A DNA stretch of 64,000 nt from Dyella thiooxydans (GTDB lineage: Bacteria; Pseudomonadota; Gammaproteobacteria; Xanthomonadales; Rhodanobacteraceae): positions 806,001 through 870,000 of the forward strand of contig NZ_CP014841.1 of NCBI RefSeq assembly GCF_001641285.1, in the 5' to 3' direction. The position numbers and the translations under genes were made by a program. Positions 1 through 9,168 of the stretch are shown one piece after another (position 1 is the stretch's first letter; each line of letters opens with the position of its first letter). Under the pieces are notes generated by a model. That model did no database searches and was not told where the DNA came from. It worked only from the letters and a program-made list of their open reading frames with translations.

Positions 1-1
1 A

Positions 2-508
2 ATCGCCTGGGTGGGGCAGAGCGTCGTGCTGTTCGACGGCACGGTGGCCGAGAACATCGCCTACGGCGAACTGTCCGGCGCCAGCGAGGCCGAGATCGTC
101 GCCGCGGCCGAGGCGGCCAACGCGATGGAGTTCATCGGCCGCATGCCGCAGGGACTGCAAAGCCAGATCGGTCAGGGCGGAGGCATGCTCTCCGGAGGCC
201 AGCGCCAGCGCATCGCGATTGCCCGGGCGATCCTGAAGAACGCGCCGATCCTGGTGCTGGACGAGGCCACCAGCGCGCTCGATACCGAATCCGAGCGGCT
301 GATCCAGAACGCACTGCAGCGCCTCATGGAGCACCGCACGACGCTGGTGATCGCGCATCGGCTGTCGACCATCGAGGGGGCGGACCAGATCGCCGTGATG
401 GACCACGGTCGCATCGTGGAGCAAGGCACCCACGCCGAACTGCTGGCGCTGCAGGGCCACTACGCCGCGCTCCACCGCATGCAGTTCCAGGCGCCGGCGG
501 GCGACTGA
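2..508 (+). CDS. msbA: Lipid A export permease/ATP-binding protein MsbA (5' end outside the window)
   Basis: This is the C-terminal 168 residues of an ABC exporter nucleotide-binding domain; the reading frame is open at the left edge. The Q-loop region opens the fragment, the ABC signature LSGGQRQR lies near base 190, the Walker B run ILVLDEATS near base 250 and the switch histidine (IAHRLST) near base 350. MsbA flips lipid A-core across the inner membrane using ATP. The assignment to MsbA rather than another exporter rests on lpxK starting 6 bases downstream, the classic msbA-lpxK pairing. The transmembrane half is not visible here. Confidence 0.9.
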   Translation: MAWVGQSVVLFDGTVAENIAYGELSGASEAEIVAAAEAANAMEFIGRMPQGLQSQIGQGGGMLSGGQRQRIAIARAILKNAPILVLDEATSALDTESERLIQNALQRLMEHRTTLVIAHRLSTIEGADQIAVMDHGRIVEQGTHAELLALQGHYAALHRMQFQAPAGD

Positions 509-514
509 CGCGCC

Positions 515-1504
515 ATGGCGCTGGCCGACGAGCTGCAGGCGAGCTGGTACGGCGATCGACGCCCGCAGGCCTGGACGTTTCCGCTGGCCGCGCTCTACGG
601 CAGCCTCGCCGCCCTGCGGCGGATGCTGTACCGCGCTGGCATCCTGCATCGTGTCCGCCTGCCCGTGCCGGTGGTGGTGGTCGGCAACCTCACAGCCGGC
701 GGCACCGGCAAGACGCCGCTGACCCTGGCGCTGGTCGATGCGCTGCGTCGGCGCGGCTGGCGGCCCGGCGTGGTCAGTCGTGGCTATGGTGGCACCCAGC
801 GCGAGCCGGCGTTGCTGGACGCGCAGCCCGATCCGGCGACATTCGGCGACGAGCCCTGCCTGATCCGCGCCGGCGGCACGCCGGTGGCGGTGGGGCGGGA
901 CCGACCCGCCGCCGCCGCGCTGCTGATTGAGGCCGGTTGCGACATGGTGATCGCCGACGATGGCCTGCAGCACTACCGCCTTGCGCGTGATGTCGAGATC
1001 TGCGTGGTCGACGGCGCGCGGCGTTTCGGCAACGGCCGGCTGCTGCCGGCCGGGCCGCTGCGCGAGCCGCTGTCGCGGCTGCGACGGGTCGATTTCCGCG
1101 TCGCCAACGGTGCCGCAGGGCCCGATGAGTTCCCGATGCGACTGGTCGGCGGCACCGCGGTTGCGCTGCTCGACGGCGAGGAGCGCCCGCTGGCCAGCTT
1201 CGCCGGTACGCCGGTGGCCGCGGTGGCCGCCATCGGCCACCCGGACCGCTTCTTCGAAAGCCTGCGTACGCAGGGGTTGGAGGTGGACGGCCATGCTTTT
1301 CCGGACCACCACGCGTTCCGCGCGTCGGAACTGGCATTCGCCGGTGCGCGCCCGTTGCTGATGACCGACAAGGACGCCATCAAGTGCGTCCGCTTCGCCC
1401 GCCCGGGCTGGTGGCGGGCGCCGATCCGGGCCGAGTTGCCCGAGGCGTTCCTCGATGCGCTCGACCGGCGCCTGCAGCAGGCGCGCTCCCACCGGGATCG
1501 CTGA
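515..1504 (+). CDS. lpxK: Tetraacyldisaccharide 4'-kinase LpxK
   Basis: LpxK phosphorylates the 4' position of the lipid A disaccharide precursor at the inner membrane, the sixth step of the Raetz pathway. The 329-residue length is normal for the family. An N-terminal hydrophobic stretch (residues about 20-45) precedes a Walker A loop at about 57-67 (GNLTAGGTGKT). The family motif DDGLQH follows near residue 150. It starts 6 bases after msbA, so the two are surely one transcript. No kdsB follows, unlike in many gammaproteobacteria; histidine genes come next. Confidence 0.96.
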   Translation: MALADELQASWYGDRRPQAWTFPLAALYGSLAALRRMLYRAGILHRVRLPVPVVVVGNLTAGGTGKTPLTLALVDALRRRGWRPGVVSRGYGGTQREPALLDAQPDPATFGDEPCLIRAGGTPVAVGRDRPAAAALLIEAGCDMVIADDGLQHYRLARDVEICVVDGARRFGNGRLLPAGPLREPLSRLRRVDFRVANGAAGPDEFPMRLVGGTAVALLDGEERPLASFAGTPVAAVAAIGHPDRFFESLRTQGLEVDGHAFPDHHAFRASELAFAGARPLLMTDKDAIKCVRFARPGWWRAPIRAELPEAFLDALDRRLQQARSHRDR

Positions 1505-1574
1505 CGGCTCTCCCTGGGCGGCAGCACTTCGCTCCGCCGATCCACACGAAAACCCGGCCTCCGGGAGCGGGCGC

Positions 1575-1603
1575 TCGACAGGCGCAGGACGGCTCGCTAG
1601 ACT
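1575..1603 (+). promoter_or_regulatory. Candidate sigma-70 promoter of the his operon
   Basis: A -35 box TCGACA (1575-1580, 5 of 6 matches) and a -10 box TAGACT (1598-1603, 4 of 6) are separated by exactly 17 bases. Transcription would start near 1610, giving a leader of only about 22 bases before the regulator's ATG at 1633. No histidine-rich leader peptide or attenuator hairpin fits in that space, which points to repressor control. Confidence 0.6.
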
Positions 1604-1630
1604 GTGCAAATGTATTAACGCATTAGCACA
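1603..1630 (+). promoter_or_regulatory. Candidate operator for the TrpR-like his regulator
   Basis: An imperfect 28-bp palindrome has arms TGTGCAAATG (1603-1612) and CATTAGCACA (1621-1630), which match at 9 of 10 positions around the core TATTAACG. It begins in the -10 box and covers the predicted transcription start, so a bound repressor would block initiation. It ends 2 bases before the regulator's start codon, which suggests autoregulation together with hisG-hisI. The binding protein is inferred, not shown. Confidence 0.6.
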
Positions 1631-1632
1631 TT

Positions 1633-1968
1633 ATGAAGCGCCGTTCCGTCGACCCCGAAACCCCCGCCGAGTCCGCCGAGCTGAGCCTCTGCGAGGCTTT
1701 GCTGTCGCTGAAGAACGCCGGGGAGATGTCGGCGTTCCTGCACGACCTGTGCACGCCGGCGGAGCTGGAGGTGCTGGTCGACCGCTGGCGGGTGGTTCCG
1801 TATCTGCTCGAGGGCGTCTCCTACCGGGAGATCCACGAGCGGACCGCGGTCAGCATCACCACGATCGGACGGGTGGCCCGGTATCTCAACCAGGGCAGTG
1901 GCGGCTACCTGGCGGCGGCCGCGCGCGCGGCCCGGCGCCGCACGAACCAGAAAAAGGACAAGGCATGA
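1633..1968 (+). CDS. TrpR-like (YerC/YecD family) repressor heading the his operon
   Basis: This 111-residue protein belongs to the Trp-repressor superfamily. A helical N-terminal part (SLCEALLSLKNAGEM...) precedes a helix-turn-helix at about residues 55-90, where YREIHERTAVSITTIGRVARYL matches the YerC/YecD pattern. The tail is basic. YerC-type proteins are TrpR relatives that often sit beside amino-acid synthesis genes. Here its stop overlaps the hisG start by 4 bases (ATGA), so it is almost certainly the histidine-responsive regulator (called HisR in some comparative work). No Shine-Dalgarno sequence is visible before the ATG; the region is occupied by the palindrome, so translation from a very short leader is likely. 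Confidence 0.85.
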   Translation: MKRRSVDPETPAESAELSLCEALLSLKNAGEMSAFLHDLCTPAELEVLVDRWRVVPYLLEGVSYREIHERTAVSITTIGRVARYLNQGSGGYLAAAARAARRRTNQKKDKA

Positions 1969-2858
1969 AGACGCGCGATCGCCTGCGCATTGCGATGCAG
2001 AAATCCGGCCGGCTTACCGAGCCGGCGCTCGACCTGCTCAAGCGCTGCGGGCTGACCTTCCGGCAGAGCCGCGACAAGCTGTTCTGCTTCGGCGAGGGTG
2101 AGCCGGTGGACCTGCTGCTGGTCCGCGACGACGACATTCCCGGGCTGATCGAGCAGGGCGTGTGCGACCTGGGTATCGTCGGCCGCAACGTGCTGGATGA
2201 GTTTTCGCTTACCGCCGGCATCGATGGCGCGCCGCTGAAGGAGTGGCGTCCGCTCGGTTTCGGCCGTTGCCGGCTGTCGGTCGCGGTGCCGCAGGAGATG
2301 GCCTACGAAAGCGCCACCAGCCTCGCCGGCCAGCGCATCGCCACCTCGTATCCCGGTCTGTTGGGCAGGTGGCTGCGCGATGCGGGCGTCGATGCCCAGG
2401 TGGTGACGCTGGCCGGTTCGGTCGAGATCGCCCCCAAGCTCGGCACCGCCGACGCGATCTGCGACCTGGTGCAGAGCGGCGGCACGCTGGTTGCCAATCA
2501 GCTGCGCGAGGTCGACGTGTTGCTGGAGAGCGAGGCGGTGCTGGCCGGGCCGGAAGCACTGCCGACCGACGAGCGCGGCGACATGATCGAACTGCTGCTC
2601 AAGCGCCTGGACGGCGTGATCCAGGTGAGCGAGTCGCGCCTGCTGCTGCTGCAGACCTCGCGCAGCGCACTGGAGGCGGTGACCCGGTTGTTGCCGGGCG
2701 GCCCGCAGCCGACCCTGCTGCCGGTGGCCGGACAGCCCGACCAGCTGATGCTGCAGGCGCTGTGCGCCGGCGAGGTGAGCTGGCGCCAGCTGGAAGAGAT
2801 CAAGAAGGCCGGTGCACGCGAGATGTTCGTACTGCCGGTGGAAAAGATGCTCGCCTGA
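1965..2858 (+). CDS. hisG: ATP phosphoribosyltransferase, long form
   Basis: HisG condenses ATP with PRPP in the first committed step of histidine synthesis. At 297 residues it is the long (HisG-L) form that carries its own C-terminal ACT-like regulatory domain, so no HisZ partner is needed. The N-terminal catalytic part shows [13 protein letters not shown] and the [11 protein letters not shown] segment, and the PRPP-loop region near residue 155-165 contains [10 protein letters not shown]. Its ATG overlaps the regulator's stop. Feedback inhibition by histidine is expected from the family but cannot be seen in the sequence. Confidence 0.97.
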   Translation: MKTRDRLRIAMQKSGRLTEPALDLLKRCGLTFRQSRDKLFCFGEGEPVDLLLVRDDDIPGLIEQGVCDLGIVGRNVLDEFSLTAGIDGAPLKEWRPLGFGRCRLSVAVPQEMAYESATSLAGQRIATSYPGLLGRWLRDAGVDAQVVTLAGSVEIAPKLGTADAICDLVQSGGTLVANQLREVDVLLESEAVLAGPEALPTDERGDMIELLLKRLDGVIQVSESRLLLLQTSRSALEAVTRLLPGGPQPTLLPVAGQPDQLMLQALCAGEVSWRQLEEIKKAGAREMFVLPVEKMLA

Positions 2859-2878
2859 GCGGGCCCGAGGGCAAGACC

Positions 2879-4186
2879 ATGAAACGGCTGGACTGGAACA
2901 CCCTGGACGAGACGGCGCGCCGCGAGGCGCTGGCCCGCCCGGCGCAGGCCCGCGCGGATGAGCTGAAGCAGGGCGTGGCGGCGATCATCGCCCAGGTACG
3001 CGCGCACGGTGACGTGGCGCTGCGTGAACTGAGCGCCAAGTACGACCGCTGCGCGCTTGATGCCATCGAGGTGACGGCTGCCGAGTTCGACGCCGCCGAG
3101 GCTGCGCTCGATGAAGCGCTGAAGTCGGCGATCCGCGAGGCGGCTGGGCGTATCGACACCTACCATCGCGCGTCTCAACCCAGGTCAGTGGGCGTGGAGA
3201 CGGCGCCGGGCGTGCGCGTGGAGCGCATGCTGCGCCCGATCACCCGGGTTGGTCTTTACGTGCCGGCCGGTACCGCACCGCTGCCGTCCACCGCGCTGAT
3301 GCTGGGCGTGCCGGCGGCGATCGCCGGCTGCCGCGAGGTGGTGCTGTGCTCCCCGGCGCGTGCTGACGGCCGCTGCGACGAAGCCGTGCTGTTCGCGGCG
3401 CGCGTGACCGGCGTGCACCGTGTGTTCAAGCTCGGCGGCGCCCAGGCGATCGCCGCGATGGCCTACGGCACGGACAGTGTTCCCAAGTGCGAAAAGCTGT
3501 TCGGCCCGGGCAACGCCTGGGTTACCGAGGCCAAGCTGCAGGTGTCGGGCGACCCGGAGGGTGCCGCCATCGACATGCCGGCCGGTCCATCCGAGGTGCT
3601 GGTGATCGCCGACGACGTCGCCCGTCCGGCCTTCGTGGCGGCCGACCTGCTGTCGCAGGCCGAGCATGGAGAGGACTCGCAGGTGGTGCTGCTCAGCCCC
3701 TCGGCCGCGCTGCTCGACGCCGTGGCCGCGGAAGTGGACCGGCAGGTCGCGACGCTGCCGCGCAGCGAGACCGCGCTCAAGGCGTTGGCGCAGAGCCGGC
3801 TGATCGCGGTGGACTCGCTGGCCCAGGCGGTCGAGGTGAGCAACCGCTACGCGCCCGAGCATCTGATCATCCAGACTGACGAGCCGCGTGCCCTGCTCGA
3901 CGGCATCGAGAGCGCCGGTTCGATCTTCCTGGGATCCTGGACGCCGGAATCGGTGGGCGACTACTGCAGCGGCTCCAACCACGTGCTGCCGACCTACGGC
4001 TACGCGCGCAGCTACAGCGGCGTGTCGGTGGCCAGCTTCGTCAAGCAGATCAGCGTGCAGGAGGTGAGCGCCGATGGCCTTCGCGCGATCGGTCCGTGCA
4101 CGGTCACGCTGGCTGCCGCCGAGCAGTTGGAGGCGCACCGCCGCGCCGTGTCGATGCGGCTGGACGTGCTGGAGAGCCGCGCATGA
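2879..4186 (+). CDS. hisD: Histidinol dehydrogenase
   Basis: HisD oxidises L-histidinol to histidine in two NAD-dependent steps, the last reactions of the pathway. The 435-residue length is typical. Recognisable elements are [12 protein letters not shown], the [11 protein letters not shown] stretch, [12 protein letters not shown] and [11 protein letters not shown], followed by the zinc-site motif [10 protein letters not shown] and the late SGSNHVLPT. The ATG at 2879 was chosen because it aligns with family N-termini ([11 protein letters not shown]) and lies 20 bases after hisG; the open frame extends far upstream only as a shadow of hisG. Its stop overlaps hisC by 4 bases. Confidence 0.97.
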   Translation: MKRLDWNTLDETARREALARPAQARADELKQGVAAIIAQVRAHGDVALRELSAKYDRCALDAIEVTAAEFDAAEAALDEALKSAIREAAGRIDTYHRASQPRSVGVETAPGVRVERMLRPITRVGLYVPAGTAPLPSTALMLGVPAAIAGCREVVLCSPARADGRCDEAVLFAARVTGVHRVFKLGGAQAIAAMAYGTDSVPKCEKLFGPGNAWVTEAKLQVSGDPEGAAIDMPAGPSEVLVIADDVARPAFVAADLLSQAEHGEDSQVVLLSPSAALLDAVAAEVDRQVATLPRSETALKALAQSRLIAVDSLAQAVEVSNRYAPEHLIIQTDEPRALLDGIESAGSIFLGSWTPESVGDYCSGSNHVLPTYGYARSYSGVSVASFVKQISVQEVSADGLRAIGPCTVTLAAAEQLEAHRRAVSMRLDVLESRA

Positions 4187-5241
4187 GCGTGCTCGACCTG
4201 GCGCGCCCAGAGATCCGCGCGATGCAGCCGTATTCCTCGGCGCGCATGGAGGCCAGTGGTGGGCAGATCCTGCTCAACGCGAACGAGTCGGCGTGGGCGC
4301 CGTTCGGCGAGGCGGGCGTCGGCTGCAACCGCTATCCCGATCCGCAACCGGCCGCGCTGGTCGATGCGCTGGCTGCACTCTACGGCGTGCGCCGCGAGCA
4401 GTTGCTGGTCGGCCGCGGCAGCGACGAGGCGATCGACCTGCTGGTGCGCGCGTTCTGCCGCGCCGGCGAGGACGCGATCCTGATCCAGCCGCCGACCTTC
4501 GGCATGTACGCGGTGTGCGCGCGCATCCAGAACGCGGGTGTGATCGAGGCGCAGCTGGCCACCGACTTCGCGCTGGACGTCGACGCCGTGCTGGCCGCGA
4601 TGACCCCGGCGGTGAAGCTGGTCTTCGTCTGCACTCCGAACAATCCGACCGGGCAGCTGATCCCGGCCGCTTCGGTCGAACGGCTGGCAAAGGCGCTGGA
4701 AGGTCGCGCGCTGCTGATCGTCGACGAGGCCTACGTCGAGTTCGCCGACGCGCCCAGCATGGCCGGCCTGATCGACCGCTACGAGCATGTCGGCATCCTG
4801 CGTACGCTGTCCAAGGCCTGGGCGCTGGCCGGTGCACGCATCGGCACGCTGCTGGCGCATGCCGAGGTCATTGCGCTGCTGCGCAGGATCATGCCGCCGT
4901 ATCCGCTGCCGCTGCCCTGCGTCGAGGCTGCGCTGGCCGCACTGTCGCCGCCCGGGCAGGCGCAGGCGCGCGGGCATATCGACCAGATCAAAGCCGAGCG
5001 CGCGCGCATGGCCGATGCGCTGGCCACCGTGCCCGGCGTGCGCGAGGTGCTGCCATCGCAGGCGAACTTCATCGCCGTGCGCTTCGATGATGCGGCCGCT
5101 GTCTACCAACGCCTGCTGGCCGCCGGCATCGTGGTGCGTGACGTGCGCCGCTATCCGAACCTGGGCGATGCGCTGCGCATCACCATCGGAACGCCGGAAG
5201 AAAACACCCGCGTGCTGGATGTGCTGGAGCAGACCCGATGA
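4183..5241 (+). CDS. hisC: Histidinol-phosphate aminotransferase
   Basis: HisC transfers the amino group from glutamate to imidazole acetol phosphate with pyridoxal phosphate. It is a fold-type I aminotransferase of 352 residues. The PLP lysine is K211 in [10 protein letters not shown]; the cofactor-contacting segments CTPNNPTGQ and IVDEAYVEF precede it. The N-terminus [10 protein letters not shown]...RYPDPQP is characteristic of HisC. The start ATG overlaps the hisD stop. It is followed by 106 bases holding a palindromic repeat before hisB. Confidence 0.96.
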   Translation: MSVLDLARPEIRAMQPYSSARMEASGGQILLNANESAWAPFGEAGVGCNRYPDPQPAALVDALAALYGVRREQLLVGRGSDEAIDLLVRAFCRAGEDAILIQPPTFGMYAVCARIQNAGVIEAQLATDFALDVDAVLAAMTPAVKLVFVCTPNNPTGQLIPAASVERLAKALEGRALLIVDEAYVEFADAPSMAGLIDRYEHVGILRTLSKAWALAGARIGTLLAHAEVIALLRRIMPPYPLPLPCVEAALAALSPPGQAQARGHIDQIKAERARMADALATVPGVREVLPSQANFIAVRFDDAAAVYQRLLAAGIVVRDVRRYPNLGDALRITIGTPEENTRVLDVLEQTR

Positions 5242-5253
5242 ATCGCACGAATC

Positions 5254-5327
5254 GTAGGAGCGCACCCTGTGCGCGACTGTCAGACCGATGCCGCATCCCG
5301 CAGGTCGCGCACAGGGTGCGCTCCTAC
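5254..5327. repeat. Perfect 24-bp inverted repeat (GTAG-type REP/SMAG-like hairpin)
   Basis: The arm 5254-5277 begins GTAGGAGCGCACCCTG and is perfectly repeated in reverse complement at 5304-5327 (ending GCTCCTAC), around a 26-base loop. Short GTAG-capped palindromes like this are scattered widely in Stenotrophomonas, Xanthomonas and Pseudomonas genomes (REP or SMAG elements, mobilised by RAYT transposases). No RAYT gene is in the window. It sits inside the operon between hisC and hisB and could shape mRNA stability or attenuate downstream expression. Confidence 0.85.
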
Positions 5328-5347
5328 ATCGTCTGGAGAGATTGTCG

Positions 5348-6412
5348 ATGAGCCGGAAGATCCTCTTCATCGACCGCGACGGCTGCCTGATCGTCGAGCC
5401 GCCGGACGAGCAGATCGACAGCTACGAGAAGCTCGAGCTTCTCCCCGGCGTGATCGGTGCGCTGCAGCGCTGCGTGGCAGCCGGCTACGAGCTGGTTATG
5501 GTCACCAACCAGGATGGCCTCGGTACCGCGAGTTTTCCGCAGGACAGCTTCGACGGCCCGCACCAGCTGCTGCTGCGCATCCTGGCCTCGCAGGGCATCG
5601 TGTTCCGCGAACAGCTGATCGATCGCAGCTTCCCCCACGAAGGGCTCGATACGCGCAAGCCGGGTATCGGCATGCTGCGCCATTACCTGGCGGACGACGG
5701 CTGGAGCCGGGCGGCCTCGGCCGTTATCGGCGACCGCGAGACCGACATGCAACTGGCCGCCAACCTCGGCGTGCGCGGCCTGCGCGTGGGGCCGCAGGGC
5801 GAGTCGTGGGACGCCATCGCCCACCGCCTGCTCGATGCGCCGCGTACCGCCACGGTCCAGCGCAATACGAAGGAAACACGGATCACGGTGAGCGTGGATC
5901 TGGATCGGGTGGCCGAGCCGAAGGTGCATACCGGGCTGGGCTTCTTCGACCACATGCTCGAGCAGATCGGCAAGCACGGCGGCTTCGCGCTGGAGCTCAA
6001 CTGCGACGGCGACACCCACATCGACGAACACCACACGATGGAGGACTGCGCGCTGGCCCTGGGCCAGGCGCTGAAGCAGGCACTGGGCGACAAGCGCGGC
6101 ATCGGCCGCTACGGCTTCACACTGCCCATGGACGAGTCCTTCGCCAGTGCCGCACTGGATCTTTCCGGCCGGCCGTACTTCGTGTTCGAGGGCAGCTTTC
6201 CGCGCGAGCGCGTGGGCGACATCCCGACCGAGCTGGTGCCGCATGTGTTCCGCTCGCTGTGCGAGACGCTGGGCGCCAACCTGCACCTCACGGTGAAGGG
6301 CGACAACGCGCACCACATGGTCGAAGCCTGCTTCAAGGTGGTGGCGCGCACGCTGCGCCAGGCGATCCGCCGCGAGGGCAGCGAGCTGCCCAGCACCAAG
6401 GGGACGCTCTGA
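5348..6412 (+). CDS. hisB: Bifunctional histidinol-phosphatase / imidazoleglycerol-phosphate dehydratase
   Basis: Two enzymes are fused in 354 residues. The N-terminal HAD-type phosphatase (1 to about 165) keeps the DxD nucleophile pair D9/D11 (FIDRDG), the TNQDGLG motif and the GDRETD motif. The C-terminal dehydratase (about 168-354) has the manganese motifs DEHHTMEDC and [10 protein letters not shown]. The loop that in E. coli HisB holds four zinc ligands (C93, H95, C101, C103) reads D92, S94, L100 and T102 here, so the zinc site is lost. The stop shares one base with the hisH ATG. Confidence 0.95.
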   Translation: MSRKILFIDRDGCLIVEPPDEQIDSYEKLELLPGVIGALQRCVAAGYELVMVTNQDGLGTASFPQDSFDGPHQLLLRILASQGIVFREQLIDRSFPHEGLDTRKPGIGMLRHYLADDGWSRAASAVIGDRETDMQLAANLGVRGLRVGPQGESWDAIAHRLLDAPRTATVQRNTKETRITVSVDLDRVAEPKVHTGLGFFDHMLEQIGKHGGFALELNCDGDTHIDEHHTMEDCALALGQALKQALGDKRGIGRYGFTLPMDESFASAALDLSGRPYFVFEGSFPRERVGDIPTELVPHVFRSLCETLGANLHLTVKGDNAHHMVEACFKVVARTLRQAIRREGSELPSTKGTL

Positions 6413-7002
6413 TGGCCGTGGTCCTGGTCGATGCAGGCGGCACCAATATCGGCTCGGTGCGTTACGCGCTGCAGCGCCTCGGCGTGGAGGCGGCACTCAC
6501 CGCCGACCCGGCAGCGATCCGTGGCGCCGACAAGGTGATCCTGCCCGGCGTGGGTGCGGCCGGTCCCGGCATGGCGCGATTGCGCGAGCTGGGCTTGGTC
6601 GAGCTGATGCGCTCGCTGAGCCAGCCGGTGCTGGGCGTGTGCCTCGGCATGCAGCTGCTGTGCGCGCATTCGGAGGAGGGCGATACCGAGTGTCTTGGCG
6701 TGATCGATGCGCCGGTCCGCCGCTTCCATGAGGCACCGGGCCTGCGCGTGCCGCACATGGGCTGGAACGCGCTGGCGCCGGTACACCCCCATCCGTTGCT
6801 GGACGGGTTGGCTGCGGGCGAGCAGGCGTATTTCGTGCACAGCTACGCGGTGCCGGTCGGGGACTACACGCTGGCCACCAGCGACTTCGGCGGTCCGTTC
6901 TCCGCGGTGATCGCCCGCGGCAATTTCCACGGTATGCAGTTCCATCCCGAGCGTTCGGCCGGGGTCGGGGCGCGCCTCCTGAAGAATTTCCTCAGCCTAT
7001 GA
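6412..7002 (+). CDS. hisH: Imidazole glycerol phosphate synthase, glutamine amidotransferase subunit
   Basis: HisH releases ammonia from glutamine and channels it to HisF. This class I amidotransferase has 196 residues. The catalytic nucleophile is C77 in GVCLGMQ, and the His-Glu pair is H178 and E180 in FHPERS. The N-terminus ([13 protein letters not shown]) fits the family, with a small variation from the usual DYGMGN. The ATG shares one base with the hisB stop, and the stop overlaps the hisA start by 4 bases, so translational coupling is likely. Confidence 0.96.
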   Translation: MAVVLVDAGGTNIGSVRYALQRLGVEAALTADPAAIRGADKVILPGVGAAGPGMARLRELGLVELMRSLSQPVLGVCLGMQLLCAHSEEGDTECLGVIDAPVRRFHEAPGLRVPHMGWNALAPVHPHPLLDGLAAGEQAYFVHSYAVPVGDYTLATSDFGGPFSAVIARGNFHGMQFHPERSAGVGARLLKNFLSL

Positions 7003-7727
7003 ACTTCGACGTCATTCCGGCCATCGACCTGCGGGAAGGGCGCGTGGTGCGCCTGCGCCAGGGCGACTATGCACAGCAGACCATCTACGGCAGCGATCCG
7101 GCCGAGCTTGCCCGGCGCTACCTGCGTGCCGGCGCGCGCTGGCTGCATCTAGTGGATCTGGACGGGGCCCGCTCCGGCGATCTGGAGAACCTGTCGACGA
7201 TCCGTGCGATCGCGGCCGAGGGAATCCAGGTGCAGGCGGGGGGTGGGGTGCGCACGGAGGACGATCTTCGTCGCCTGTTCGACGTCGGGGTGGATCGCGT
7301 GGTGGTGGGCAGCGTGGCGATTCGCGAACCCGAGCAGGTGGCGCGCTGGCTGGACACCCACGGCAGCGAGCGCATCACGATCGCGCTGGACACGCGGCGG
7401 GTCGGCGAGGACTGGCTGCTGCCCAGTGCCGGATGGACCGCGGTGGAAGCGCGCACGCTGGACGAACTGGCGCCGTGGTATGCGGCCCACGGCGCGCGCC
7501 ACCTGCTGTGCACCGATATCGACCGCGACGGCATGCTGGCCGGCTTCAATCTCGATCTCTACCGCCATCTCGCCGACACCCTGCCGCAGCTGGCGGTGCA
7601 GGCCTCCGGCGGCGTGCGTTCGCTGGCGGATATCCGTGCGGCCCGCGACGTGGGCGCGCGCGGAGTCATCCTCGGCCGTGCGCTGCTCGAGGGGCGCTTC
7701 ACGCTGGAGGAGGCGCTGGCATGCTGA
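6999..7727 (+). CDS. hisA: ProFAR isomerase HisA
   Basis: HisA is the 242-residue beta/alpha-barrel that opens the ribose of ProFAR by Amadori rearrangement. The first strand carries the catalytic aspartate in [13 protein letters not shown], and the second acid lies in [10 protein letters not shown] on strand 5. Phosphate-binding glycines appear in [10 protein letters not shown] and [10 protein letters not shown]. Start and stop overlap hisH and hisF (by 4 and 7 bases). Confidence 0.96.
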   Translation: MNFDVIPAIDLREGRVVRLRQGDYAQQTIYGSDPAELARRYLRAGARWLHLVDLDGARSGDLENLSTIRAIAAEGIQVQAGGGVRTEDDLRRLFDVGVDRVVVGSVAIREPEQVARWLDTHGSERITIALDTRRVGEDWLLPSAGWTAVEARTLDELAPWYAAHGARHLLCTDIDRDGMLAGFNLDLYRHLADTLPQLAVQASGGVRSLADIRAARDVGARGVILGRALLEGRFTLEEALAC

Positions 7728-8491
7728 GTCGCCGCATCATTCCCTGTCTCGATGTGCGCGATGGCCAGGTGGTCAAGGGCGTGCGTTTCCGCGACCACGT
7801 GGTGATGGGCGAGATCGTGGATCTGGCGCTGCGCTACCGCGACGAGGGTGCCGACGAGCTGGTGTTCTACGACATCACCGCCAGCCCGGAAGGGCGCAGC
7901 GTCGATCACGGCTGGGTCGAGCGCGTGGCGCGCGTCATCGACATCCCGTTCTGCGTCGCCGGTGGCATCCGTTCGGTGAACGAGGCGCGCGCCGTGCTGT
8001 ACGCCGGTGCCGACAAGATCTCGGTGAACTCGCCGGCGCTGGAACGCCCTGAGTTGATCGACGAACTGGCCGAGGCGTTCGGCGTGCAGTGCGTGGTGGT
8101 CGGCATCGACTCGCTGCGCGATGCGGATGGCCAGTGGCGGGTGCGCCAGTACACCGGCGACCCGGACAAGACCCAGGCACTGGCGCGCGGGACGCTCGAC
8201 TGGATGGTCGAGGTGCAGCGGCGTGGCGCCGGCGAGATCGTGCTCAACTGCATGGGCAGCGATGGCGTCCGGCAAGGCTACGATCTGGAACAGCTGCATG
8301 CGGCCCGCGCGGTCTGCCACGTGCCGTTGATCGCTTCGGGTGGCGCCGGCGCGCCGGAGCATTTCCGCGATGCCTTCCAGGGCGCCGACGTGGATGGTGC
8401 GCTGGCCGCCAGCGTGTTCCACTCCGGTGCCATCGCGATTCCCGAGCTCAAGCGCTACCTTGCGCGCGAGGGCGTGGCCGTCCGCCTCTGA
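7721..8491 (+). CDS. hisF: Imidazole glycerol phosphate synthase, cyclase subunit
   Basis: HisF is the 256-residue barrel paralogous to HisA. It uses ammonia from HisH to form imidazole glycerol phosphate and AICAR. The N-terminus [20 protein letters not shown] is diagnostic and includes the catalytic Asp of strand 1. The second catalytic Asp lies in [13 protein letters not shown]. The start lies inside the last seven bases of hisA, which makes the HisH and HisF partners tightly co-expressed. Confidence 0.97.
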   Translation: MLSRRIIPCLDVRDGQVVKGVRFRDHVVMGEIVDLALRYRDEGADELVFYDITASPEGRSVDHGWVERVARVIDIPFCVAGGIRSVNEARAVLYAGADKISVNSPALERPELIDELAEAFGVQCVVVGIDSLRDADGQWRVRQYTGDPDKTQALARGTLDWMVEVQRRGAGEIVLNCMGSDGVRQGYDLEQLHAARAVCHVPLIASGGAGAPEHFRDAFQGADVDGALAASVFHSGAIAIPELKRYLAREGVAVRL

Positions 8492-8529
8492 GGCGTGGCC
8501 CCGTCCGCAACCCACTGGCAGACCGCACC

Positions 8530-9162
8530 ATGACCGACACGCTTCCCGACCCCGCCGATCTCTCCCGCCTGGACTGGGCCAAGGGCGGCGGCCTGCTACC
8601 GGCGATCGTGCAGCACGCGTTGACCGGCGAGGTGCTGATGCTCGGCTACATGAATGCCGATGCGTTGGTCACCACGCAGCGGACCGGTCACGTCACCTTC
8701 TTCAGCCGTTCGAAGCAGCGCCTGTGGACCAAGGGCGAAAGCTCCGGGCACGTGCTGGCGCTGGCATCCCTGCGCGTGGACTGCGATGGCGACACCCTGC
8801 TGGTCGGCGCGTTGCCGCACGGTCCCACCTGCCATACCGGCACGTCGAGCTGCTTCGGCGAGTCGGTGCGACCGGCGCTGGGCTTCCTTGCCGAACTGGA
8901 TGCCCTGGTGGCCCAGCGTCATGCCGAGCGCCCGGACGGCAGCTACACCACGCGCCTGTTCGAGGGCGGCGTGCGGCGCATCGCCCAGAAGGTGGGCGAG
9001 GAGGGCGTCGAGACGGCGCTGGCCGGCGTGGCCCAGGGCGACGGGGAGCTGCTGGGGGAAGCGGCGGACCTGGTGTTCCACCTGACCGTACTGCTGCGTG
9101 AGCGGGGCCTGTCCCTGGCCGACGTGGTCGACGTGCTGGCGGCCCGTCACACGGCGAAGTGA
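8530..9162 (+). CDS. hisI: Bifunctional phosphoribosyl-AMP cyclohydrolase / phosphoribosyl-ATP pyrophosphatase
   Basis: This 210-residue HisIE fusion performs steps 2 and 3 of the pathway. The N-terminal cyclohydrolase (to about residue 115) shows MLGYMNADAL, FFSRSKQRLWTKGESSGH, the DCDGD metal site and the CHTGTSSCF cysteines. The C-terminal MazG-like pyrophosphatase (about 120-210) shows RIAQKVGEEGVETA and GEAADLVFHL. It follows hisF by 38 bases and ends the operon. Only 6 bases separate its stop from the convergent protease gene, with no terminator hairpin. Confidence 0.96.
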   Translation: MTDTLPDPADLSRLDWAKGGGLLPAIVQHALTGEVLMLGYMNADALVTTQRTGHVTFFSRSKQRLWTKGESSGHVLALASLRVDCDGDTLLVGALPHGPTCHTGTSSCFGESVRPALGFLAELDALVAQRHAERPDGSYTTRLFEGGVRRIAQKVGEEGVETALAGVAQGDGELLGEAADLVFHLTVLLRERGLSLADVVDVLAARHTAK

Positions 9163-9168
9163 GTTTCC

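Noticed and set aside
1455-1964. N-terminal extension of hisG
   Set aside because: The open frame upstream of hisG overlaps lpxK and the TrpR-like gene; the family N-terminus starts at 1965.
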